From assembly GCA_009768935.1 (NCBI GenBank), contig WESA01000025.1, positions 1 to 38,705 on the forward strand: 38,705 nucleotides of DNA, in the 5' to 3' direction. Below are positions 14,726 to 21,386 of this stretch, one piece after another. Both the position numbers and the translations under genes were made by a program. Within the stretch, counting starts at the first letter, position 1; the number at the start of each line of letters is the position of its first letter. Source of the DNA: Rectinema subterraneum (GTDB lineage Bacteria; Spirochaetota; Spirochaetia; Treponematales; Rectinemataceae). The notes below the pieces were generated by a model. It did no database searches. It was not told the DNA's origin and was given only the letters and a program-made list of their open reading frames with translations.

Positions 14726-15490
14726 TTAGTGCCACACAGCTGCGCGCACCGCATCAGCTTCGTCGGAAATGATGCCTTCAGCTCCCCCTTTGAGCAGCTT
14801 GCGGGCGATTGACACGTCATTCACAGTCCAGGGGACAATCGGACGCCTTGCCAGGATTCGCAGATACAGCAGCAGGTGCGCCGCAATCGGAAATTCAGGC
14901 TTCAGAAAATCCGCATTCGCGATGAGCGTTCCCTCGCCATGCCGCAAAAACCAGTACAGCTCCTTCGACTTGTTCCATATAATGCCTATAGGAATGTCTG
15001 GTTCAGCCTTGCGGAAATGGCGCAGTGCAAATGGATTGAAAGACGAGATTACGCAGTGCTTTTCGAGTCCGTGCCTGTGGATGGAAGCTGCAACCGATGA
15101 AGCAAGGCCCGTATCCGAAGCGCTACGACATTTCAATTCAATATCATAATACATCCGATTGCCGAATGTCTCGAAAAGCTCGTCGAGTAGAGGAATGCGC
15201 GGTCCGATTGAAAGCGCCCTCAGTTCTGCGAGCGTGGATCCTTCGATGGAGAGATTGCGCTCGGGCGCGCTGGGGTTGACCTGCTTTTCGATACGGCCAC
15301 TCGTATCATCATGAAACACGACCAGCGCTCCATCCAGAGTCAGGTGGACATCGAGCTCGATACCGGGCACACCTGCGTCGTGCGCGGCCCGAAACGCTTC
15401 AATCGTGTTTTCGAGAAATATGCGGTTGAGCCCGCGATGGGCGAACAATAGTGGGCGCGGAAAATCCGGCAAAAGAGAAGGGTGTTGCAT
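14726..15490 (-). CDS. glycerophosphodiester phosphodiesterase
   Basis: This family cleaves deacylated phospholipids to glycerol 3-phosphate and an alcohol. The 254-residue protein shows the family motifs at its N-terminus: AHRGLNRIFLENTIEAF, then GIELDVHLTLDGALVVFHDD, which supply the metal ligands and catalytic His, and later YYDIELK and WTVNDV near the C-terminus. No signal peptide is present, so it is probably cytosolic, UgpQ-like. The ATG at 15490 lies 13 bp after the PspA-like gene and gives the normal family N-terminus. A longer in-frame extension upstream would translate the IS repeat and the neighbour's gene and is rejected. Confidence 0.9.
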   Translation of the reverse strand: MQHPSLLPDFPRPLLFAHRGLNRIFLENTIEAFRAAHDAGVPGIELDVHLTLDGALVVFHDDTSGRIEKQVNPSAPERNLSIEGSTLAELRALSIGPRIPLLDELFETFGNRMYYDIELKCRSASDTGLASSVAASIHRHGLEKHCVISSFNPFALRHFRKAEPDIPIGIIWNKSKELYWFLRHGEGTLIANADFLKPEFPIAAHLLLYLRILARRPIVPWTVNDVSIARKLLKGGAEGIISDEADAVRAAVWH

Positions 15491-15503
15491 GGCTTTGCGT
15501 CTC

Positions 15504-16010
15504 TTATAGTAGGCCCATTTTTTTCTTGAGCTCGGCCAGTGCATCGTCGACTGGAGAGTGTCCCTCTTGTAGTGCTCCCAACCTTGTGCCAGGTGTAGGT
15601 TCTTCCGGATTCTGGTTAGGCTTTGTATCAGACTCTGGCGTTTGGGCGGTTTCTTCAAGACCTACCAGCATAGAAAGCTCAGCCAGGAGCTGGTCAGGAT
15701 CGACGCTGCGCTGTTTTGCCTTGATGATGGGAAGGGCTGTGCGAAGGTCCTCGATATCGCGCTGTATCGAATTGAGCTCGAGTGCGAGTTCCTGCGCCTT
15801 TGCTTCAAGTTCTGCAGATTTCTGAAGTGCGGCTTGGGAAAGCTCTTCCATGTTGCGGTCCTGCGCAAGGCGAGCCTTGGATTTCCACTCTGCAGCTTGT
15901 GCCTGAAGCGAAGCGATTTCCTTTTCGTATTTTTTTGCATCGGTTGCGCACGCGAGCAGCATTTCCGACGCACCCTCATAATCGAGGCGGGAAAGTTCCT
16001 GTGGCGTCAT
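15504..16010 (-). CDS. short PspA-like coiled-coil protein
   Basis: A 168-residue acidic protein. It has a long coiled coil (about residues 20-110, alternating Lys/Glu/Ala/Leu), a Pro/Glu-rich linker and a C-terminal element ALAELKKKMGLL that matches the end of the PspA protein at 4011-4718 (MLEELKKKM). It lacks PspA's N-terminal amphipathic helix, so it is PspA-like rather than a full paralogue. The linker residues GTRLGAL are encoded by the IS terminal repeat at 15570-15591, which is in frame and does not break the gene. GAGGT lies before ATG 16010. It is transcribed with the downstream glycerophosphodiesterase. Confidence 0.65.
   Translation of the reverse strand: MTPQELSRLDYEGASEMLLACATDAKKYEKEIASLQAQAAEWKSKARLAQDRNMEELSQAALQKSAELEAKAQELALELNSIQRDIEDLRTALPIIKAKQRSVDPDQLLAELSMLVGLEETAQTPESDTKPNQNPEEPTPGTRLGALQEGHSPVDDALAELKKKMGLL
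15570..15591 (-). repeat. solo IS terminal repeat, copy 4, inside a coding region
   Basis: Exact consensus with core GGCACAAGGTTGGGAGCAC on the minus strand, in frame within the PspA-like gene and encoding GTRLGAL. No transposase lies next to it. Confidence 0.9.
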
Positions 16011-16029
16011 TCATCAATACCTCGCATAT

Positions 16030-16058
16030 ATTATATCCTATGCCCGCTCCAGGTCATA
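16030..16058 (-). promoter_or_regulatory. promoter of the PspA-like gene
   Basis: Minus-strand TATGAC (16053-16058), a 17-bp spacer and a perfect TATAAT (16030-16035). Predicted +1 is near 16023, leaving a short leader that holds the GAGGT site. It ends 12 bp from the IS110 insertion point. Confidence 0.5.
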
Positions 16059-16164
16059 GGGCGACTTGCTAGTCATAATGAAGTGACCGTCCCGAGCGTA
16101 GAAGCGTAGGTTTCGCTACGATCGGGTGGAACGTAGTGTAGAGCTACATACGAAGGAGGCGGTC

Positions 16165-17297
16165 ATGAATAGAATAGCGCAGAAGGTGACACGATTTGTA
16201 GGGCTCGATGTGCATGCCGAGACAATTTCAGTCGCAATAGCAGAAACGGGAGTGGAAGTCAGATATCTGGGAAGCATATCGAACAGGCCAGAGTCAGTAT
16301 CGAAATTAATAAAGAAGATCGGTACCGGAGGGAAGTGGAAAAGCCTGCTACGAAGCAGGACCGACGGGGTATGCATTGTATTGGCAATTGACAAAAGCGA
16401 GGATCGGGTGTGAGGTCATAGCCCCGGCTTTGGTGCCAATGAGAGCGGGGGATCGAGCCAAGACGGATCGGCGAGACGCGGAGCAGCTAGCGCAAAGTTA
16501 CCGGGCGGGGGAATTGACGCCGGTATGGGTACCGGACGAAGCACATGAGGCGCTTCGGGATCTTGTGCGAGCGAGAGAGGCAGCAGTACAGGATCGACTG
16601 CGGGTGCGGCACCGGTTTAAGGAAGTTTTTGCTTCGGTATGGTCGGCGGCCGGAGAAAAAGATGACGCCATGGACACTTCGTTACCTGGAATGGATCAAG
16701 AAGGAGGTGACGTTTGAGGAAGAGGCGCTCCAATGGACGCTCGAAGAGTATATGAACGAAGTGGAGCATTGTTCTTTGCGGATAACACGGCTTGATGGGT
16801 TGATCGACAAGGCGGTTGAGAATGCGCCTGAGGCAATGAGGGAAGTTGTCGCGGCACTGCAAGCGCTCCGGGGGATTGGGAAAGTAACAGCGGTGACTAT
16901 CGTTGCAGAAGTTGGGCAGCTATCACGGTTTCCGACAGCACGTCAGTCTATGGGGTACATTGGGACAGTTCCAAGCGAACACTCGAGCGGAGAAACGATA
17001 CGTCGGGGAGGGATCACAAAAACAGGCAATGCCCATATTCGACGAATCATTATTGAGGTTGCATGGCTGCAGCGCCATAAACAAATGTTAAGTCAAGCGG
17101 TGAAACTCAGGCAGGAACGGCTTGATCCGGAGATACAGGAAATTGCACTGAAAGCGATGCACCCGTTGCATGATCGGTATTTCCGTTTGACGGCTAGGGG
17201 GAAAAGCAAGCAACAGGTTGTCACCGCGGTGGGGCGTGAACTGCTGGGGTTTATTTGGGCTATTGGTATTCTTGTGGAACGAAAAAACGCTGCATAA
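16165..17297 (+). pseudogene. IS110-family DEDD/serine transposase, two frameshifts
   Basis: The frame starts at ATG 16165 (AAGGAGG at 16153-16159) with FVGLDVHAETISVAIAETG, the RuvC-like N-terminus. It shifts near 16340; the next frame reads YEAGPTGYALYWQLTKA and then KTDRRDAEQLA, carrying the conserved acidic residues. It shifts again near 16615, and the third frame continues through FLLRYGRRPEKKMTPWTL to the C-terminal transposase-20 domain with GIGKVTAVTIVAE and PSEHSSGETIRRGGITKTGN, including the probable catalytic Ser. Joined, the pieces give a normal length of about 375 residues. Shift positions are estimated from where family-like sequence stops and resumes. Sequencing error is possible but two events make decay more likely. 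Confidence 0.88.
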
Positions 17298-17576
17298 AAC
17301 AGTGGGTGGGAGAAATCAAGATGGCAGGGTACTGCGAGCGAAGGTCGACACACACGCGGAAAGGAGAATCCTCGCAAGCACTATGCGACACATCGTATGC
17401 GACCGGACTTGCGCAGCTTGTCAGAGGCAGCTCCCGACGAATCACGACCATGCTGGCGGGCGTAACCGCTCGATCCGCGAATATCACAGTGATCAACCGT
17501 CGTCGAAATGTTTTCGACCTTTGCTCGGAGTACCCTGCAGAAAAAAATGAAATGCTTTGAATAATGTATATTGACA
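17298..17576 (+). ncRNA. candidate bridge/seek RNA region of the IS110 element
   Basis: This 279-nt non-coding tail between the transposase stop and the right inverted repeat is where IS1111-group elements encode their guide RNA. A fold is visible: stem CGCAAG (17373-17378) with CTTGCG (17408-17413), enclosing a hairpin ATGCGA-CACA-TCGTAT (17383-17398). On its two strands lie AAGCACTA (17376-17383), complementary to the right half of the insertion site (TAGTGCTT), and GACTTGC (17406-17412), identical to the left half (16063-16069). Guides for the element's own ends were not found by eye. No expression evidence exists. Confidence 0.5.
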
Positions 17577-17590
17577 GGTCACTTCATATC

Positions 17591-17611
17591 AGTGCTTCCA
17601 ACCTTGTGCCA
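17591..17611 (-). repeat. IS terminal repeat, copy 5 (left end of copy B)
   Basis: On the minus strand, core GGCACAAGGTTGGAAGCAC, one mismatch to the consensus. Its outermost T was separated to position 16070 by the IS110 insertion. Confidence 0.88.
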
Positions 17612-17713
17612 AGCGAGCAGCGCGCACCACCAAGCCAGCACCTCTCTCTTCCTTATCTTCCCTTCAGATGCGCGAGACCAGCGCATCCTTCTTTCTTCAC
17701 TCCCGAAACCATT

Positions 17714-18847
17714 TTATGCAAGCGCATACTTCGGAATGTACTCAGCCTTTGTTTTCCCTGGCGTCTTCCAGCGCTTCTCCCAGGTCCGTCGCATCGTCTC
17801 GGAGAGTGTGCAGCGGCTCAAGAATGCTCGTATACCACCCGTGAGCGCCTGCACAAAGTGCTGCACAAGGTGTACCGGAATCCCCGCTGCCTCAGCATGT
17901 GTACGAGGATGCGTTCCTTTATGTGCGCGAATACGAAAGGGCTTGAGGTAGTTGTGGCCAAGGAGGTACAAGCTGAGGCGCATCATGCCGTTTGCGACAT
18001 TGCGGTTGAAACAGACTGTTTCCCGGTGGTGGTGCGCGAGGTCTTTGCGCAGCTCCCGGTCGATGTAGTTGGAAGAAAAAAGGGGATTGCTGAGCGTCCG
18101 GGGCAGCTTCGAGCTGATCGTCCAGTGGACGAGGCGAGTGTGTTCAGTCTGCGTGCGGAAGGCTGCAAGCCTCTGGAGCACGCGCTGATAGTCGGGCTTT
18201 TCATCGGTGATGAGCACAAAGGGCCGGTAGGGAGCCGGTGGCTGCAGCTGCAGGGCGTGTACGAGGGTTTCGCGGAAGGAGCGGGCGAGTGCGCCGCGCT
18301 CTAAGGGGATACGACGGTAGAGCTCCCGCGCCTTTGCCTTCTGGGCAGCCGTCATGGTGCCCGACCTGCGGCGGCTGGCATGGCTGAAGTCGAGGATGAA
18401 CTGGGAATGGGCAGTGATGGCGATGGGGATTTCGCTCGGGAAATACTGGGAAGTATCGAAGGAGACAAAGCCATCGATACAGATATCGTCATACCCCGCT
18501 CGGGATGCAAGGCACTGGGTATGCAGGGCGATTGCCTGGCGGGTAAGCCGATCGATGCGATTGGACAGGAGGTTAAGGGAGACTGCGAGGTTGCGGCTCA
18601 TGGCTCTGAGGCTTTCGCCGCTTACAAGGCGGGCGACGATGTCGGGTAAAGCCACTGGCCGCTTCACATAGTAGGCTAACGAGAAGGTTTGGGAAGAGAA
18701 GGTCCTGTGGCAGGCGGAACACTGGTAGCGTTGGACGCGGCCAAATGCCTTGGTGGTATAGAAGCCCTTGGGCTTTGCCCAAGCGAAATCTGGTGCGTTA
18801 CTGTGCCAGACACAGTGAGGATTGGGACAGAAAGGGAAGGATTGCAT
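17714..18847 (-). CDS. zinc-ribbon DDE-type transposase
   Basis: A 377-residue protein with an N-terminal zinc ribbon (CPNPHC near residue 7 and CSAC near residue 42), then an IS1-InsA-like helix-turn-helix stretch (SGESLRAMSRNLAVSLNLLSNRIDRL). A likely RNase-H-fold catalytic domain follows, with Asp in DDICIDGFVSFD, Asp in VLITDEKPDY and a C-terminal Glu in the DRELRKDLAHHHRETVCF region. The catalytic assignment is an inference. GGAGG lies 9 nt before ATG 18847; an ATG two codons earlier is too close to that site. The C-terminus is nearly identical to the fragment at 1-69. The frame is intact, so this copy may still be active. Confidence 0.8.
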   Translation of the reverse strand: MQSFPFCPNPHCVWHSNAPDFAWAKPKGFYTTKAFGRVQRYQCSACHRTFSSQTFSLAYYVKRPVALPDIVARLVSGESLRAMSRNLAVSLNLLSNRIDRLTRQAIALHTQCLASRAGYDDICIDGFVSFDTSQYFPSEIPIAITAHSQFILDFSHASRRRSGTMTAAQKAKARELYRRIPLERGALARSFRETLVHALQLQPPAPYRPFVLITDEKPDYQRVLQRLAAFRTQTEHTRLVHWTISSKLPRTLSNPLFSSNYIDRELRKDLAHHHRETVCFNRNVANGMMRLSLYLLGHNYLKPFRIRAHKGTHPRTHAEAAGIPVHLVQHFVQALTGGIRAFLSRCTLSETMRRTWEKRWKTPGKTKAEYIPKYALA

Positions 18848-18923
18848 CGGCATCTACCTCCATAGAGAGTGGTGAGTCTTCTCATAGAGGTAGACGCGAG
18901 AATGCGAATGCTTACTTCAACTC

Positions 18924-18945
18924 TGGCACAAGGTTGGGAGCACTA
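18924..18945 (+). repeat. IS terminal repeat, copy 6 (right end of copy B)
   Basis: Exact consensus with core GGCACAAGGTTGGGAGCAC, inverted relative to copy 5. Just inside it the sequence differs from the left end, so only about 20 bp are shared between the ends. Confidence 0.9.
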
Positions 18946-18960
18946 CCCATTGCTTGGCAC

Positions 18961-18990
18961 AAAAAAAGCGGCACCGCGCGGGCGCCGCTT
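18961..18990 (-). terminator. rho-independent terminator of the FMN-binding gene
   Basis: Minus-strand stem AAGCGGC / GCCGCTT (18984-18990 with 18966-18972) with a GC-rich loop, followed by seven T (18961-18967 as A on plus). It lies 23 bp past the stop codon. Confidence 0.85.
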
Positions 18991-19012
18991 CAATTTGCTG
19001 AAACAGAAGAGC

Positions 19013-19828
19013 TTACTTTGCTGCCTTAAGCGCTTCGATTGCGAGCGTAATTCCCTGAACCGTGATCGATACGCCGGAAACTGCATCGGTCTTGCCATCT
19101 GCTTTTACGGGGATTTTGGCCGGATCACCCGCCTTGACAATCGCTTGTGCGACGCGGTCAGCCTGGACGTACCATTCGCCGTTCTTCGCGTTCATCTTGT
19201 ATGTACCCAGCTGACTCTGCACATACTTCGATTTTGCCTGCGGGTCTTTGCTGATACCATTCCATACCACATCGACGATGGTGCCATTCACGACTGTGAC
19301 AAGAACGCTGTTTTTCCATCCGGATTTGTCGAAATTCAGGTCCTCGGCATAGTACCAACCATCCTTGTAGGAACCTTTCTCAACCGGGCTGCTTTTAAGC
19401 GCTTCCTGTGCAAGTTCGAAGAATCCCTTTACCGTGAGAGTTGCGCCCGAGATGGCATCCGTGTGGCCCTTTGCGTCGAATTTGCTGAAGTTGATGTCCT
19501 GTGTCTTGACGAGATAGTCTTCAACGGTCTTGGCTTGGGTATCCCACTCAGCCTTAATCTTGGAAGCCTTGATCATGCCATATTTGCCGGAAGCAGCATA
19601 GGTTTTTTTGTCAGTTGCGCCGGGCAGATTGGAAACGCCATTCCATACTGCGCGGACGATTTTGCCCTTGCTTACTTCGAGAATGACTTGTTCCTTCCAA
19701 CCAGAGCTCGAGAAGCCATTGTCTTGGGCAAAATACACACCATCTTTGACCTTGGAAAGATCAACCTGAGCAAAAGCGATGCCGGAAACAGCTATCAAAG
19801 CCACTGCCAGCAAAAGAATCTTTTTCAT
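19013..19828 (-). CDS. exported protein with two tandem FMN-binding domains
   Basis: A 271-residue secreted protein. The N-terminus MKKILLLAVALIAVSGIAFA is a signal peptide with an AFA-Q cleavage site. Two homologous FMN_bind domains follow (about 30-140 and 155-270). Each begins KDGVYFAQDNGF or KDGWYYAEDLNF and ends with DAISGATLT or DAVSGVSIT. The first matches the site where ApbE-type transferases attach FMN covalently to Thr; the second is a variant with Ser. Such proteins usually carry electrons outside the cytoplasmic membrane. GGAGG lies 9 nt before ATG 19828. No apbE gene is in the window. Confidence 0.85.
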   Translation of the reverse strand: MKKILLLAVALIAVSGIAFAQVDLSKVKDGVYFAQDNGFSSSGWKEQVILEVSKGKIVRAVWNGVSNLPGATDKKTYAASGKYGMIKASKIKAEWDTQAKTVEDYLVKTQDINFSKFDAKGHTDAISGATLTVKGFFELAQEALKSSPVEKGSYKDGWYYAEDLNFDKSGWKNSVLVTVVNGTIVDVVWNGISKDPQAKSKYVQSQLGTYKMNAKNGEWYVQADRVAQAIVKAGDPAKIPVKADGKTDAVSGVSITVQGITLAIEALKAAK

Positions 19829-19886
19829 GATCTGTTCCTCCATGAAATTTGCATACGGGGCCATTTCACCCATATGATGTTTTCTA

Positions 19887-19916
19887 TATAAAAGCATCGA
19901 TTTCTTTCTATGTCAA
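19887..19916 (-). promoter_or_regulatory. promoter of the FMN-binding protein gene
   Basis: Minus-strand perfect TTGACA (19911-19916), an 18-bp spacer and TTTATA (19887-19892). Predicted +1 near 19880 gives a leader of about 50 nt containing GGAGG. Confidence 0.6.
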
Positions 19917-20023
19917 CTATGCCCAGGTCGTGAAGCTGCAGAATCGATAGTTTCATTGCGAAAAAATGCCCTGATCGGCCTGCCGGGGAAGTCGCCGGAA
20001 GCAAATCGGAAACTGCTGTCGCA

Positions 20024-20052
20024 TTGCGCTCGAAATGCTTTGGGAGTACAAT
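20024..20052 (+). promoter_or_regulatory. promoter of the aminotransferase gene
   Basis: TTGCGC (20024-20029), a 17-bp spacer and TACAAT (20047-20052). Predicted +1 near 20059 gives a leader of about 26 nt with AGGAGAGG before the ATG. Confidence 0.55.
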
Positions 20053-20084
20053 CATTCACACACCAATTTCCAGGAGAGGTTACT

Positions 20085-21386
20085 ATGAACCAGCTTGCCG
20101 ATGAACTCAATGCTTTACTGTCCGGAACCGTTGCGGACAGGCTTCTTTCAGATATGGGAAGGCGCATGTATTTTCCGAAAGGCATTCTTTCACAGGGAGC
20201 AGAAGCTTCGGAACGCGCATACCGCTTCAATGCAACGATAGGAATGGCATATGAGCATGGTCAGCCAATGATGCTCAATGCGCTGCGCAAGGAATTGCCG
20301 GGGCTGACACCGACCGAAGCTGTTGCCTATGCATCGACCGGCGGTGTGCAAAAGCTGCGGAGCGTATGGAAAGATTCTCTGTACAAGAAAAATCCGTCGC
20401 TCGCAGGCAAGCGGATTTCGCTACCGGTAGTAGTTCCGGGCCTTACCGCGGCAGTATCCTATATCTGTGATCTCTTCGTAGAGCCTGGCGATACCGTGAT
20501 TGTGCCGGATCTTCACTGGCCGAACTACCGGCTTATCGTCGAAGAGCGAAAAACAGCGGCCGGCATAACCTATCCTCTCTTTTCTGGCGAAGGGTACAAT
20601 GTTGAAGCGCTGCTCGACGGTGTCCGCCAAGCGGGACAGCGCCGCGGAAAGGCTATCATCATTCTCAATTTTCCCAATAATCCCACGGGCTATTCTCTTA
20701 CCCTCGAAGAAGCCGACCGCCTCGCGCAAGGCCTGCTCGAAATCGCCCAAAGTGGAACCGACATTCTGGCTATTACCGATGATGCCTATTTTGGCTTGCA
20801 GTATGAACCGAATCTCTTGCGTGAATCGATGTTTGCAAGGCTGACAGACCTGCATCCGAATATCCTGGCGGTCAAAGCCGATGGTCCCACAAAGGAAGAT
20901 TATGTCTGGGGCTTCCGCATCGGTTTTGTGACATTTGGCGGCTGTGGGCTTTCGGATGAGCAGTATGATGCGCTATTCAAAAAACTCGCTGGCATTATCC
21001 GCTCAAGCGTGTCCAGTTCGAGCAGCCTGTCGCAGAATCTTCTTTTGAAAGCACTGCAGGATTCGGGCTATGATGCCCAGAAGGAAGTCTATCGCGCAAC
21101 GCTTGAACGGCGGTATCGCGCAATGAAGAATAAGCTCTCCACAATGCAGCTTCCAGAAGGTCTTGTACCGATGCCCTTCAATTCCGGCTACTTCATGAGT
21201 TTCCATTGTCAAGGCTTCTCTGCTGAAGCGCTCAGGAAAAAACTACTGGATGAGTACGGTATTGGTACGGTGTCGCTTCTCGACCGGTATCTGCGCGTTG
21301 CCTTTTCCAGCGTCGAAGAAACGGATGTCGATGAGCTCTGCGAAGCTATCGCGAAAGCAGCGGCAAGTCTGATATCAAAAGGCTGA
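20085..21386 (+). CDS. class I/II PLP-dependent aminotransferase
   Basis: A 433-residue fold-type I aminotransferase, probably acting on an aromatic or other amino acid; the substrate is not evident. Visible landmarks are the cofactor-contact strand VPGLTAAVSYI, NFPNNPTGY (substrate and PLP ring contact), the Asp in ITDDAYFG, and the probable PLP Lys in KADGPTKEDYVWGFRIGF. The C-terminal substrate-binding Arg is likely in DRYLRVAFS. The start at 20085 follows AGGAGAGG. A longer frame from 19956 has no such site. The 3' end overlaps the convergent nuclease-fold gene by 41 bp. Confidence 0.88.
   Translation: MNQLADELNALLSGTVADRLLSDMGRRMYFPKGILSQGAEASERAYRFNATIGMAYEHGQPMMLNALRKELPGLTPTEAVAYASTGGVQKLRSVWKDSLYKKNPSLAGKRISLPVVVPGLTAAVSYICDLFVEPGDTVIVPDLHWPNYRLIVEERKTAAGITYPLFSGEGYNVEALLDGVRQAGQRRGKAIIILNFPNNPTGYSLTLEEADRLAQGLLEIAQSGTDILAITDDAYFGLQYEPNLLRESMFARLTDLHPNILAVKADGPTKEDYVWGFRIGFVTFGGCGLSDEQYDALFKKLAGIIRSSVSSSSSLSQNLLLKALQDSGYDAQKEVYRATLERRYRAMKNKLSTMQLPEGLVPMPFNSGYFMSFHCQGFSAEALRKKLLDEYGIGTVSLLDRYLRVAFSSVEETDVDELCEAIAKAAASLISKG

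Larger units (their letters stand above)
16071..17590 (+). mobile_element. decayed IS110-family element, IS1111 group
   Basis: The element has 11-bp inverted repeats ATGAAGTGACC at 16078-16088 and 17577-17587. Outside them are 7 bp on the left (16071-16077) and 3 bp on the right (17588-17590), which is the known geometry of the IS1111 group. Removing 16071-17590 joins T16070 to A17591 and restores the full terminal repeat of the neighbouring zinc-ribbon IS (TAGTGCTTCC). The element therefore inserted one base inside that repeat. No target duplication is needed, as is usual for the family. The transposase has two frameshifts, so the copy is probably inactive. Confidence 0.85.
17591..18945 (-). 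mobile_element. complete zinc-ribbon IS (copy B), family unassigned
   Basis: A 1.36-kb element bounded by inverted copies of the 22-bp repeat (17591-17611, plus T16070 before the IS110 insertion, and 18924-18945), with one transposase gene on the minus strand. Every repeat copy is flanked by TA on its outer side, so TA is either the last bases of the repeat or a duplicated target dinucleotide. No longer target duplication is seen in the flanks. Copy A at 1-153 is a close relative. Confidence 0.8.

Noticed and set aside
15491..15658. 56-residue N-terminal extension of the glycerophosphodiesterase
   Set aside because: It would translate the IS repeat (as LAQGWEHYK) and the end of the neighbouring gene in another frame; the ATG at 15490 fits the family.
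17218..17560. Two overlapping short plus-strand frames in the IS110 tail
   Set aside because: They overlap each other and the transposase end, look non-protein-like, and lie where a guide RNA is expected.
17562..18304. Plus-strand frame opposite the zinc-ribbon transposase
   Set aside because: It is a shadow of the transposase gene; the minus-strand frame has the zinc ribbon, an HTH-like region, a ribosome site and a near-identical second copy.
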